DNA of 64,000 nt from a bacterium (GCA_028713675.1 JAQTNV010000013.1:6012-70011); one strand, 5' to 3'; shown: positions 8,408-16,892, counted from the stretch's first letter. Numbers and translations are program-made. Notes: generated by a model not told the origin, from the letters alone.

Positions 8408-8637
8408 ACAAATCTTTCCGAGAAAAATAAACAAACTGTTCTCTGGATCCCGGCTTTCCTTCGACAATACTCAGGACAAGTCGCCGGGATAACGATTATC
8501 GAATTGAGGAATCAAAGCTTAGAATTTGTTTGGTAATTGCCTGCCCTGAGCGAAGCCGAAGGGGAGCTTGGTTATTGGAGCTTATCTTTTCATCATTCTC
8601 CAATCTACAATCGTCAATCGTAAATCGTCATTAGGAT

Positions 8638-9270
8638 TTATCTCTTGATTCTTCCCGAAAGGTTTACCGCCCTTTTGATCACGCCCTGCGCGGCTAGGAT
8701 GCCAGGCAGGTCGGCTTCCACAGCGTGGTGGTCGTCCTTCTCCCTTCGGACAAGGATCGGATTCGCTATTCCCGCAGCCCCGAAGAGCGCTCCCCCATCG
8801 TGGTAGCTGACCGGCAGCATCTCGAGGACCATGAAGCTGTAAATAATTGAAAGAAGTGTGGTTTCCATCCCGGCGTTACGCCCCCACCCCACGGTCAGGG
8901 CCACACCCAGCTTGTCTTTCATCACGCCCCGATGGGCAGGGCTGAAGATGAAGGGCCGGGTGCGGTCGAAGATACTCGCCATCCTTCCGGTCATCCGCCC
9001 GTAGTAGGCCGGCGAAGCCGCCACCAGGATGTCGCAGGATTTTATTTTGTGTAGAACTTCCTCCCCGTCATCCTTCTGGGCGCAGATTTTTTCGGCATCT
9101 TTGTTCTTCAGGCACCAGTTGCAGTGAACGCAGTCCTCAATCTTCTTTTTGGCGAGCTCGACGATCTCGATCTCCGGCCCGGTCCCCTGGATCGGCTCCA
9201 GGGCCTTTTCCAGATAGACGTAGGCGTTCCCTTTCTTAACCGGCGACCCGCAAAGTCCGAGTATTTTCAT
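8638..9270 (-). CDS. NAD(P)H-dependent FMN reductase / iron-sulfur flavoprotein family
   Basis: 210 aa with a flavodoxin-like fold: MKILGLCGSPVKKGNAYVYL is the FMN phosphate loop, followed by CVHCNWCLKNKDAEKIC (about residues 47-63), the compact cysteine motif of iron-sulfur flavoproteins from anaerobes, and DILVAASPAYYGRMTGRM, the second flavin loop. These proteins transfer electrons from ferredoxin to small acceptors such as O2 or peroxide. The natural substrate is unknown. It ends a minus-strand cluster after the VapBC pair, 11 bp from vapC, so co-transcription is possible. Confidence 0.85.
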   Translation of the reverse strand: MKILGLCGSPVKKGNAYVYLEKALEPIQGTGPEIEIVELAKKKIEDCVHCNWCLKNKDAEKICAQKDDGEEVLHKIKSCDILVAASPAYYGRMTGRMASIFDRTRPFIFSPAHRGVMKDKLGVALTVGWGRNAGMETTLLSIIYSFMVLEMLPVSYHDGGALFGAAGIANPILVRREKDDHHAVEADLPGILAAQGVIKRAVNLSGRIKR

Positions 9271-9281
9271 TAGAGTTCTTT

Positions 9282-9677
9282 CTATCTTTTAAGGATCAGC
9301 AAGCCAATCCGTTGGATTGCTTCAAAATGTTCATCAAAGGTTACTACCGTCGCCCCTTCTCGCGCAGCTACGGCGGCTATCCAGATGTCATTGGTGGGAA
9401 GAGGTTTTCCGGCTTTTCGGAGCTGGACAATAATTTCCGAATAGTGAACAGTTGTTTCATCTTCTATATCAAGAATTTTGGTCGTTGGATGCGTCAGGAA
9501 TTCCTTAAGCTCTTTTTCGTTCCGGTCACGATGTTTTCCCAGATTAAAGCCCGTCCTTAACTCACCCAGGACAATAACCGGAATTCCGATTTCCCTAGCC
9601 GAGCTTATTGTTTCGACTGCGGCTGGATGGCCGCGTTTAAATTCGCTGTAGGCGGAAGTATCGAGGCAGATTCGCAT
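9282..9677 (-). CDS. vapC: PIN-domain toxin, VapC family
   Basis: 131 aa. The acidic residues of the PIN nuclease site are present: Asp in ICLDTSAYSEF, Glu in VLGELRTG, Asp in PTNDIWIAAVA and Asp in VVTFDEHF. VapC toxins cut tRNA or rRNA when freed from their antitoxin. I start at the ATG at 9677, which overlaps the antitoxin stop (TGATG), rather than the upstream GTG at 9686. Coupled translation with the antitoxin upstream is the standard layout for this family. Confidence 0.88.
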   Translation of the reverse strand: MRICLDTSAYSEFKRGHPAAVETISSAREIGIPVIVLGELRTGFNLGKHRDRNEKELKEFLTHPTTKILDIEDETTVHYSEIIVQLRKAGKPLPTNDIWIAAVAAREGATVVTFDEHFEAIQRIGLLILKR

Positions 9678-9928
9678 CAAGACCACAATTCCGGATCCAC
9701 CTGTTCAAAGCAGGCCGTGTTGGCTTCGAACTCCCTCACATCTTCTTCGCTCCAGGTTCCGGCGAGTTTTTCTAATCCATTGGTATAGCGGACTTCCGGA
9801 GTCAAGCCTAAAGCCCGGGAAAGGAGTTCGAGAACAGTCTGATTAAGAGACTGCCCCCGGCGCTTTCTCTCTGACTCAAGTGATTTGGCAAGCGGTTCGG
9901 AAACATTTCTAACCGTTAACTGTTTCAT
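9677..9928 (-). CDS. vapB: VapB/FitA-type antitoxin
   Basis: 83 aa. The N-terminus MKQLTVRNVSEPLAKSLESE is a ribbon-helix-helix of the FitA/VapB type (LTVRNV strand, then two helices with RRGQSLNQTVLELLSRAL). The acidic C-terminal tail (about residues 50-83) would wrap the toxin. The ATG follows GGAGAAAATCA; a longer frame reaching 10024 has no such site. It probably represses its own promoter. Confidence 0.85.
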   Translation of the reverse strand: MKQLTVRNVSEPLAKSLESERKRRGQSLNQTVLELLSRALGLTPEVRYTNGLEKLAGTWSEEDVREFEANTACFEQVDPELWS

Positions 9929-10002
9929 TGATTTTCTCCATTCTTCATTGATTTCATCAAATGCCTTCACTGCCTGTATTATATGAAAGCATAGAACAAA
10001 AG

Positions 10003-10458
10003 TCAATCCTGTTCCCCACCCCACGCCTGGAGTTCGATGATATTCCCTTCTGGGTCCGCAACATACACAACCGTCAACTTCCCCACCCCTTCAACCACCG
10101 CGGTTGCAACCTCGCCGACCTTCTTGCCGCCATGCGCCAGGACTTTCTCCATCACTTTTCCCACGTCTTTGACCTCAAACGCAATGTGGCCAAATCCTTC
10201 ACGGTTTGCCACAGGAGATGGCTTCTTTTCGTTTTTTAAATATTGGAACATCTCCAGCGTCGGTCCCTGCTCGCCATAGCCAGGCAGTCGAAGATGCGCA
10301 CCGGATATCTCGGCGCCTTTTACCCCCGTCCCCTTTTCCAGCCATGCGCCGGACAGGTGTCGTTCCGGAGGCACCCGGACGCACCCGAAAATATCTTCGT
10401 AAAACTTGGCCAGTTTCTTCCAATCCTTAGCGACGATGTTGGTATGTTTGAATTTCAT
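10003..10458 (-). CDS. VOC (glyoxalase/dioxygenase) superfamily protein
   Basis: 151 aa containing the two paired beta-alpha-beta-beta-beta units of the VOC fold. Candidate metal ligands are His5 (FKHTNIV), Glu in TLEMFQY, His in GFGHIAFEV and Glu in GNIIELQAW, the H/E/H/E pattern of glyoxalase-like enzymes. The chemistry of this member is unknown. Its 3' end overlaps no gene; the next gene downstream is vapB, 75 bp away. Confidence 0.82.
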   Translation of the reverse strand: MKFKHTNIVAKDWKKLAKFYEDIFGCVRVPPERHLSGAWLEKGTGVKGAEISGAHLRLPGYGEQGPTLEMFQYLKNEKKPSPVANREGFGHIAFEVKDVGKVMEKVLAHGGKKVGEVATAVVEGVGKLTVVYVADPEGNIIELQAWGGEQD

Positions 10459-10539
10459 TTATTTTCGTTATCCGCAGATTTCTCTCTTATAGCTTCTATT
10501 ATCTCTTTTTTTCTCTGCCTACTGCCTGCTCGGAACGCA

Positions 10540-10668
10540 GCCTTCACTCGATCACAATGCCTCGGGATCTAATCGAAAAGCCTGCGGCTATCGGCTGAAG
10601 ATCTTACGCAGGCTTCCCTCGTCCACAATGCCTCGGGATCTGATCGAAAAGCCTGCGGCTACCAGTTT
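10540..10668. repeat. Duplicated GCCTGCGGCTA repeat unit
   Basis: The segment CACAATGCCTCGGGATCT...CGAAAAGCCTGCGGCTA occurs twice about 76 bp apart. Related GCAG-CTGCGGCTACCG palindromes occur at 5359, 11165 and 42882. Confidence 0.65.
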
Positions 10669-10673
10669 CCCGC

Positions 10674-11018
10674 TTATTGCTTTCTCACCCGTAACTCCAC
10701 CGCGCTGATATCCTCGATCACCACCAGGGCGTCGTAAAATTCCTTCCCAACCAGCTTTTCGAGATACACGAGGCCGTTTTTCACATCCTTAACCGTCCCC
10801 GACAAGGATTGTCCCGAAGACAGGTCCACCGTCACCGTCTTGCCCTTGAGTGCGGTCAGGTTGTCAGCCACAGTGAAGTTCACGTTGAGCTGGGCCACCT
10901 CCGCCTTTTGCGCTTCTTGGGCCGGGGAATTTTTCACCATCAGCGCGGAGCCGGCCGCGAGACCAATCAGCAGGACCAGAGCCATCGTTATTACCCTTCC
11001 GCTTTTCCGATTCTTCAT
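10674..11018 (-). CDS. Small exported protein, LSm/SH3-like
   Basis: 114 aa. A short basic N-terminus and one hydrophobic segment (about residues 9-28) form a signal anchor. The remaining 75 residues are beta-rich (GKTVTVDLSSGQSLSGTVKDV, LVYLEKLVGKEFYDALVVIEDISAVELRVR), a pattern like small Sm- or SH3-like barrels. Function unknown. The start is well supported by AAAGGAGTGAAATAAA before the ATG. It is followed by repeats and lies 10 bp or more from neighbours, probably a single-gene unit. Confidence 0.65.
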   Translation of the reverse strand: MKNRKSGRVITMALVLLIGLAAGSALMVKNSPAQEAQKAEVAQLNVNFTVADNLTALKGKTVTVDLSSGQSLSGTVKDVKNGLVYLEKLVGKEFYDALVVIEDISAVELRVRKQ

Positions 11019-11052
11019 TTTATTTCACTCCTTTCGTTGAAATCTTATGAAT

Positions 11053-11200
11053 TATTTCACACCCTGCCCTTTGCCCTATGCTCTCTTCCAAATCGTTTCA
11101 CGGGTTTTCCATATCTCCTATCTCCCATCTTCCATCTTCCATCTTCCATCTTCCATCTCCCAGGAGCGCAGGCTGAAGCCTGCGGCTACCGGCTGCCCCT
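11053..11200. repeat. Heptamer tracts (CATCTTC) and GCCTGCGGCTA palindrome
   Basis: At about 11110-11160 the sequence repeats CATCTTC-type heptamers at least five times, preceded by TGCCCTT/ATGCTCT steps. A GCAGGCTGAAGCCTGC palindrome follows at 11167-11183. Confidence 0.7.
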
Positions 11201-11212
11201 TGCTAGGCATTT

Positions 11213-12367
11213 TTACGGCGGCAGGAGGCGGAGCCTCTCCACCGGCCGTAAGTAATTAAGAAACATCTGGGCCATCATCTTGGCCCCCGTCTTGAACATG
11301 TTTCTCTTGATGTAACGTTTGAGTTCTTCATTGTTTTTACACTGGTCGATCTCCCGCTCCTGGTTGGCCCGGGTCTGGGTGACGATCGGCCCGGTCAATC
11401 GGGCATATTCCTCGAGGGCGGGAACCCCGGTCAGCTCGGATATCATGATCGCCTTCGCCGCCAGCCTCCCCGAGATCGCCGCCGCGTCCTGGCCCACGCC
11501 CCGGACCCCGTCCAGAAGACCCGCGGCGTCGCCCACCATCAGGATCCGGCCCTGCCCCAGCCAGACCCGGTCCCGCGATTTCATGTCCATCCCGGTCAGG
11601 AGTTCCTCCTTCTCCACGATCTTACCCTGGATCCCGAACTTCTCCCGGACATGATCGTAAAAAAGCTGCTGGCGTGCGCGGATGTCGCCGCTGGTGCACG
11701 CGGTGCCCACCACCCAGTAGTCCCGGCCATCGTCGAGGGTCTTGGTGTAGATCCAGGCAAACATGGCGTCGCTGAATCTCAGGTCCCAGAACTGGTAGAC
11801 GGTTTTGGGGTCCAGCCGGGCGGGACCGTCTATGTAGAAATTGATCCCGCCTCCGGAGGCCGCGGTCCCGAAGTCCTGGGGCCGGAGCGCCCGCCGCATC
11901 GGCATGGCGGAGAGGCCGGTCGCGTCCAGGGCGTAGCGGGCCCGGATCTTTTCCGGCTCTCCCATCCGGGGTTTGACCGTGACGATCAACCCGTCGCCGT
12001 CCACCGCGAAATCGCGGAACTCGCACTCGTCCCGGAACTCGGCACCCGCCTCCCGGGCCACCTGGTTCAGCCAATGGTCGAAGTTCTTGCGCATGTAATT
12101 GAACATCGGGAAGGGGGCCCGGAAGGAGGTCCCGTCGTGAAAATGGGTTTCAATCCGGCTGATCTGGTGACGGCAGAGGCGCTCCCGGGGGATCTTTTCC
12201 CCCAGGATTTTTTCGAAGTATTTGAACTGGATGCCCGAGCAGGGTTTGCCGCGGGGAGTCTTCTGTTTCTCGACCAACAGGGTCTTCAGGCCGCCCCGCG
12301 CGGCAAACTTGGCGGCCACCGAGCCCCCGATCCCCCCGCCGGCGATGAAAACATCGTATTCTCTCAT
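11213..12367 (-). CDS. Geranylgeranyl reductase-family FAD oxidoreductase
   Basis: 384 aa. The Rossmann motif DVFIAGGGIGGSVAAKFAAR at the N-terminus binds FAD ADP; GKPCSGIQ (about 41-48) and the later MVGDAAGLLDGVRGVGQDAA (about 290) are typical of the GGR/FixC branch of p-hydroxybenzoate-hydroxylase-like flavoproteins. Members hydrogenate isoprenoid chains or handle quinone-like substrates. No isoprenoid gene is adjacent, so the substrate is open. The gene starts 7 bp after the YjdF-like gene, with GAGAGTAGGAAAGTA ahead of the ATG, so the two are probably one transcript. Confidence 0.82.
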   Translation of the reverse strand: MREYDVFIAGGGIGGSVAAKFAARGGLKTLLVEKQKTPRGKPCSGIQFKYFEKILGEKIPRERLCRHQISRIETHFHDGTSFRAPFPMFNYMRKNFDHWLNQVAREAGAEFRDECEFRDFAVDGDGLIVTVKPRMGEPEKIRARYALDATGLSAMPMRRALRPQDFGTAASGGGINFYIDGPARLDPKTVYQFWDLRFSDAMFAWIYTKTLDDGRDYWVVGTACTSGDIRARQQLFYDHVREKFGIQGKIVEKEELLTGMDMKSRDRVWLGQGRILMVGDAAGLLDGVRGVGQDAAAISGRLAAKAIMISELTGVPALEEYARLTGPIVTQTRANQEREIDQCKNNEELKRYIKRNMFKTGAKMMAQMFLNYLRPVERLRLLPP

Positions 12368-12374
12368 TACTTTC

Positions 12375-13109
12375 CTACTCTCCCTCCCGATCCGCCGGTT
12401 CCCCAGCCAGGGTGGTCATGAGCTTGTAAAACCTGCGCCGGTGGGTACGGTGGGAGTAGCGGATGTAAACAGTGCCGAACACGGCTCCCATGATCCCGCC
12501 CAGGAAGTCGCAGATCAGGTCCCACATCGTGTCGTCGATCGCCGTCATCGTCTCCGAGCCCTGCGCCCCTTCGTGAAAGATGTTATCGGCGGTATATTCC
12601 ACGATCTCCCAGAGCCCCCCGAATCCCACCGTGACCAGAACGATCACGAAACCCGCCAACAGGGGCGAAACCCTGATCCGGCCGGTGAAATAAAGGGAAT
12701 AAACCAGAAGAAAACCGGAAAAGGCGATCAGGATGGAATCATGGTAGTGAATGATCTTGTCATAATAAGCCAGCGTATCGTAAAGGTGCAGGAACCTCCC
12801 GAAGACCACGTCGAGGGACAGGATCACGAGCAGGATGATTTCAAACTCGACGGGGAGAACGGTCTTGGCGCTCTTAGCGAACTGGACCGGCAGAAAAATA
12901 ATCCCGAAGGCCACCAGGCCCCAGAGGCCGTAAAGGAATTCCCCGAAAATGAACTCGATGAAGATGGTGACCAGGATCATCATCTTCAGGAACCAGGCTA
13001 GGGTCACCTCCCAGCCGGGGGCGGATTCGACCGGAAGGCGGATGTCTTTCTTCCTCGCCGGCCGGACCCGCTTCCGGAAGATGCGGCGTTTTCTTTTAGG
13101 CTCTGTCAT
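12375..13109 (-). CDS. YjdF/DUF2238-like integral membrane protein
   Basis: About 244 aa with a very basic N-terminus (KRKRRIFRKRVRPARKK) and about six membrane segments. Conserved-looking polar residues within them (YDKIIHYHDS, GGLWEIVEYTAD, DTMWDLICDFLGG) match the DUF2238 pattern. The role of the family is not established. I start at the ATG at 13109; a GTG directly before it is equally possible. First gene of a probable pair with the GGR-like flavoprotein. Confidence 0.7.
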   Translation of the reverse strand: MTEPKRKRRIFRKRVRPARKKDIRLPVESAPGWEVTLAWFLKMMILVTIFIEFIFGEFLYGLWGLVAFGIIFLPVQFAKSAKTVLPVEFEIILLVILSLDVVFGRFLHLYDTLAYYDKIIHYHDSILIAFSGFLLVYSLYFTGRIRVSPLLAGFVIVLVTVGFGGLWEIVEYTADNIFHEGAQGSETMTAIDDTMWDLICDFLGGIMGAVFGTVYIRYSHRTHRRRFYKLMTTLAGEPADREGE

Positions 13110-13112
13110 CAC

Positions 13113-13731
13113 GCTTCACGGTAATTCGATGTTCTCATATTCTATTCAATGAAAAATAAAATACCAATAAAATTTATCTTTATTCAAGAAAATGTAGGGG
13201 CCGATGCCCCCATCGGCCCGCATATCGGTGTGTCCGGGGAACGCGCCCTACAGGAAACCAATGTATTCCTCCATCCTGACGGGCTAGCACATTTATTTGT
13301 GTAGTATGCCGATTCATTTATCCCGACAAAGGAGGGACGTGTCCAGTTCGGAGCGGCGGGAAGGCCGCCTCCGGCGGGCGAAGAATCTCTTATTTTCGAT
13401 CGCTATTTTCTTTTTTGGGGGCTTGGTTTCGCTCCGCGCACTAATACGTGCCGTGCCGTAATCCCGGCCGGCTGACCCGCCCCTCCGGGGCAATCAGGGT
13501 CTAGCCTGTATCGATAAATACTTTATCGTCGAGTACATCGAACCTGGTTTACCAGAAGTGCGAGTCGCGAGAACCAACCCCCCGGGCTCCGTTAAAAAAT
13601 AAACCGGGCGGGATGCCTGGTATTTTATTCAACCTTGAAAACCGTGAACGTTGAACCTCTTAACCTTTTGCCTCTAGGCTCTTAGCTCTTGCCTATGACC
13701 TATGACCCATCACCTATGACCTGATTAAGTT
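13113..13731. other. Gene-free gap rich in repeats
   Basis: No convincing coding frame. At 13195-13256 there is a GTAGGGGCCGAT...GCCCTACAG palindrome of the REP type. Copy A of the structured dispersed element occupies 13417-13583, preceded by a GCCTCCGGCGGGCGAAGAAT segment. Heptamers (TATGACC, CTTAGCT-like) fill 13640-13725. Confidence 0.6.
13417..13583 (+). repeat. Structured dispersed element, copy A
   Basis: The ends are inverted repeats: GGGGGCTTGGTTTCGCTCC at the left and TCGCGAGAACCAACCCCCC at the right. Inside are a GACCC-GCCCC-GGGGC-GGGTC nested hairpin and a CGATAAA-TAC-TTTATCG hairpin. Three further copies lie at 17929, 47976 and 56818. It contains no open frame of note. Confidence 0.75.
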
Positions 13732-14685
13732 TTAGTCGATCTTCAGCACCCGGAGCGTCGGGCCGGAGGTGATCCTGATGCGGTAGCCGTTTTCTCGGCG
13801 ATAAATTTCGCCGTCCACCACGTAGCCTTTCACCCCCTCGATCATCAGCTCCCGGGCGGTCTGATTGAAAAGCCGTTCGTGTTTTCGTTTCCCGAGCGAG
13901 TAGGCGTAGATATGGTGGATCGTTTCCGCCGGTGAAAGGGCGCAGATATAGGCGTAAAAATTGTCGGAGAGCGGAGCGGGGGCGGGGGCGAAAGGGGAGA
14001 ACCAGAGTGTCAGCTTGCGGATGGTGGCGGCAACCGTGAAAAGGATTCCGTCGTAGGACAGGGGCCGGCCGTCGGCCGAAACCTTCTCCGGGCTGAAGGC
14101 CGCCCAGTGGTTTTTCACCGCCACTCCGTGGATGATCCGGCAGGCCATGGTGAAGGCTTTCACCGGCGTGGGGGGGGCGCCGGTGTAGTAGGCTTCAAAA
14201 CCCCGGTAAAGCATTCCCCCGGTGAAAATGAAGGCGTAAATTTCCCCGCGGGAGGCTGCCGGGTCCTCGATCCGAAGGATGGGCTGGGGATTGATCCTGG
14301 GCGTTTCGCCCTCCTTGATCCGGCGATAGATCGGGAGCAGCTTTTTACATTGACTGACGGGGTTCCCCTTGAGGCCGGAAACCTCGTTGGTAATCGAGTT
14401 CATCACTCCGCCCCGGAGGGGATAAAAAAGCGGCAGTTCCCACTTCTCCTCCCGGGCGAAGAGAATCGCCTCGGTCAGGGTGAAGTGCATCGTCCCGTCG
14501 CCGCCGGAGACACAGAGGAGATCCACCCCTTTATCCCGGAACTCCCGGAGGGCCTGGCGGGTTTCTTCGAGCGTGGCGGTTTGCCGGACAATCGCATTCC
14601 CGGCCAGAACCCGCTCGAGCTCCTCCGGACCGCAGTCTCCCTTTTTATTCCTTCCGGATTTGGGATTGACGATAATTCCGATCAT
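13732..14685 (-). CDS. Diacylglycerol/sphingosine kinase-like lipid kinase
   Basis: 317 aa. The N-terminal MIGIIVNPKSGRNKKG is the DAGK-catalytic opening motif, and VSGGDGTMHFTLTEAI (about residues 58-73) contains the GGDGT nucleotide loop. GGVMNSI replaces the usual GTxND-type loop, and a C-terminal YVVDGEIY matches the DGE motif of YegS/DgkB proteins. It should phosphorylate a membrane lipid, the identity of which is not visible. No clear ribosome site precedes the ATG. Flanked on its start side by a REP array. Confidence 0.82.
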   Translation of the reverse strand: MIGIIVNPKSGRNKKGDCGPEELERVLAGNAIVRQTATLEETRQALREFRDKGVDLLCVSGGDGTMHFTLTEAILFAREEKWELPLFYPLRGGVMNSITNEVSGLKGNPVSQCKKLLPIYRRIKEGETPRINPQPILRIEDPAASRGEIYAFIFTGGMLYRGFEAYYTGAPPTPVKAFTMACRIIHGVAVKNHWAAFSPEKVSADGRPLSYDGILFTVAATIRKLTLWFSPFAPAPAPLSDNFYAYICALSPAETIHHIYAYSLGKRKHERLFNQTARELMIEGVKGYVVDGEIYRRENGYRIRITSGPTLRVLKID

Positions 14686-14699
14686 AAAATCACTTTATA

Positions 14700-14890
14700 A
14701 CGAAGGGGAGGGGCTTGTCCCCTCCCAATCATTATATATTTTTCTTCGTAGGGGAGGGGCTTGTCCCCTCCCAGATTCGGACGGGGATAAACCCCGCCCC
14801 TACAGATTATCCTTTATAACGTAAGGGAGGGGTTTGTCCCCTCCCAATCATTATATATTTTTCTTCGTAGGGGAGGGGCTTGTCCCCTCC
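14700..14890. repeat. REP palindrome array, left of transposase gene
   Basis: Four GGGGAGGGGCTTGTCCCCTCC hairpin-forming palindromes occur at about 14705, 14752, 14825 and 14871. Spacers ATCATTATATATTTTTCTTC are identical between pairs, so a block of about 119 bp has been duplicated. A sister palindrome (CGGGGATAAACCCCG) lies at 14791. Confidence 0.85.
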
Positions 14891-15358
14891 CTATAATTCA
14901 TCAAGATTCCAAACCCAAGAACCGGAATACGGATAATCTCTCCATTTCTCAACAAGACCGGCTCTAACCGGATTATTTAATATATATGAAGCTACCACCT
15001 TCACCTCTTCATCTTTTCTCAAACAGTGATCATAAAAACTCCTTTGCCATATCGTCCCCTCGTATCCGCATCCCCAGGCTACTTTCGTCGACCTGCCTTT
15101 AAACTCCCTAACAAGGTCAACCAACCCTATCTCTTCGGGAACGTCAACCAAAACATGCAAGTGATCCGGCATAAAGCAAAAAGCATAAACGGCGACTTTC
15201 GCCTTTTGTGTTAATGAATTAAGAACAGGAACGAATTCCTTGGTGAGTTTCGATTCAGCAAACAAGGTCTTTCTATCTTTTAAGCAAATTGTAATTGAAA
15301 AGATCCGCCCGGGTTCATTATAAATCCCTCGATCCAAACGAATCTTTTTCCGTTGCAT
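14891..15358 (-). CDS. REP-associated tyrosine transposase (RAYT, IS200-like Y1)
   Basis: 155 aa, usual RAYT length. The HUH metal motif is in MPDHLHVLVDVP (His66 and His68), and YILNNPVRAGL (Tyr125) is the conserved C-terminal motif of the family; Tyr109 or Tyr125 would be the nucleophile. These single-strand-DNA transposases cut and move REP hairpins and are domesticated, non-self-mobilising proteins in many genomes. Palindrome arrays abut the gene on both sides, the standard REPtron layout. The gene is intact, so the REP families in this genome may still be mobilised. Confidence 0.9.
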   Translation of the reverse strand: MQRKKIRLDRGIYNEPGRIFSITICLKDRKTLFAESKLTKEFVPVLNSLTQKAKVAVYAFCFMPDHLHVLVDVPEEIGLVDLVREFKGRSTKVAWGCGYEGTIWQRSFYDHCLRKDEEVKVVASYILNNPVRAGLVEKWRDYPYSGSWVWNLDEL

Positions 15359-15361
15359 TGC

Positions 15362-15690
15362 ATATTTTGGGCGGGGATAAACCCCGCCCCTACAGATTAT
15401 CCTTCGTAGGGGAGGGCCTTGTGCCCTCCTACATCGGGCGGGGACAAGCCCCGCCCCTACAGATCATCCTTCGTAGGGGAGGGCCTTGTGCCCTCCTACA
15501 TCGGGCGGGGACAAGCCCCGCCCCTACAGATCATCCTTCGTAGGGGAGGGCCTTGTGCCCTCCTACATCGGGCGGGGATGAACCCCGCCCCTACAGATCA
15601 TCTTTCGTAGGGGAGGGCCTTGTGCCCTCCCTGATTCGGGCGGGGATCCTTCGGCTTCGCTCAGGACAAGTTCACCCCGCCCCTACAAAA
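15362..15690. repeat. Tandem REP array, right of transposase gene
   Basis: A unit of about 67 bp, containing a GCGGGGACAAGCCCCGCCCC hairpin and a GGGGAGGGCCTTGTGCCCTCC hairpin joined by ATCATCCTTCGTA, is repeated four times, plus a fifth part-copy carrying a TCCTTCGGCTTCGCTCAGGA insert. Units are nearly identical and there are no unique spacers. It ends at the selD stop codon. Confidence 0.88.
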
Positions 15691-16719
15691 TCAAACCACC
15701 TCAAGCTCACCTTTTCCCGCGGTAACCTCGCCAACAATCACGGCCATGTTTTTTCCAAGCTTTTCAATAAGTTTCCGGCTGGATTCCACAGGAATGGCGA
15801 TTAAAAGTCCTCCAGAGGTCTGGGGATCAAAAAGGATAAGCTTTTGCTCTTCCGAGACCCCGGAATCTATCCTGACCTGGGGACCGAAATGATCCTGGTT
15901 GCGCATGGTTCCGCCCGGAACCATGCCTTCTTTGATCAAATCCCTGACCCCGGAAAGAACAGGCACCTTATCGGCCATAATCCTGGCCTTGATTTTTCCG
16001 AACCTGACCATTTCGAAGGCATGGCCGACCAGGCCGAATCCGGTAACGTCGGTGGCGGCGTGGGCCCCGAACTCGAGGGCGGCCGCCGAGGCCTCCCGGT
16101 TCAAAGCGGTCATGGATTTAAGCGCGGTTTCCAGGACACCGGGCTTTATCGCCCCTCCCTTGATCGCCGTGGCAATGATCCCCACCCCGATGGGCTTGGT
16201 CAGGACCAGGACATCCCCCGGCCGCGCCAGGCTGTTGCGAAGTATTTTGTCGGGATGAACCAGGCCGGTGACGGAAAGGCCGAACTTAAGCTCCTTGTCA
16301 TCCACCGAGTGGCCGCCGACGACAATCGCCCCGGATTCCCTGATTTTGTCCTCTGCCCCCCGGAGGATCTCCCGGGGTATGGAGGGATCGACACAGGCCT
16401 CCACCGCCAGGATATTCATCGCGGTCAGGGGCCTGCCCCCCATGGCATACACATCGCTCAGGGCGTTGGCCGCCGCTATCTGCCCGAAAATGAAGGGATC
16501 GTCCACCAACGGAGTGATGATATCCAGCGTCTGCACCAGGGCGAGCTCAGGGGTCAGGCGATAGACGGCGGCATCGTCCCAGGTTTCCGTCCCCACCAGG
16601 AGGTTGGGGTCAACCGCCGGGGGCAGGGACGTCAATATCTTCATCAGGTCGCCCGGACCCAGTTTGGCCGCTCAGCCGGAGGCCCGCGCGAATTCCGTTA
16701 ACCTTTTTTTCGGCTCCAT
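15691..16719 (-). CDS. selD: Selenide, water dikinase; selenocysteine-containing (UGA at codon 16)
   Basis: 342 aa when the in-frame UGA at 16672-16674 is read as selenocysteine. SelD makes selenophosphate from selenide and ATP. Starting at the ATG at 16719 (after GGGAGA), the protein begins MEPKKRLTEFARASG-Sec-AAKLGPGDL; this aligns with the active-site Cys/Sec-x-x-Lys segment of SelD (Cys17 and Lys20 in E. coli). Starting after the UGA, at 16644, would delete the catalytic residues and glycine-rich loop. The rest is typical: DDAAVYRL, TPLVDDPF, NALSDVYAMGG, TDVTGFGLVGHA, and FDPQTSGGLLIA. Its presence implies a selenocysteine incorporation system elsewhere in this genome. REP arrays flank the gene on its 3' side. 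Confidence 0.92.
16646..16674 (-). promoter_or_regulatory. Putative bacterial SECIS in selD
   Basis: The UGA is followed after exactly 11 nt by GGGUC-CGGGC-GACCU, a 5-6 bp stem with a five-base loop. The UGA-to-hairpin distance matches that of E. coli fdhF. SelB would bind here to recode UGA. Confidence 0.65.
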
Positions 16720-16829
16720 TTATATCTTCTCCCGGGACAATTATATCCCAAGCAGGGAAAAAATTAAATAGGATTTATTTCCATAATGGATATTGATATA
16801 ATACCCCCGGTTGAATTTGGAGCGAAAAA

Positions 16830-16845
16830 TGTAACCCGGGTTACA
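16830..16845. promoter_or_regulatory. Perfect 16-bp palindrome, site 1 of parB-like gene
   Basis: TGTAACCCGGGTTACA is a perfect palindrome in the divergent gap between selD and the parB-like gene. It shares the TGT...ACA ends, C6/G11 and 16-bp length of canonical parS (TGTTTCACGTGAAACA). It is followed by CCCGT, as is site 2. Confidence 0.65.
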
Positions 16846-16892
16846 CCCGTCAGGAAGAAAACAAGGTCAAAAACCAGCTCAAAGCTCAAAGT

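Noticed and set aside
15362-15690. The regular 67-bp array could be a CRISPR.
   Set aside because: The units are near-identical over their whole length, consist of two palindromes, and there are no unique spacers or cas genes.
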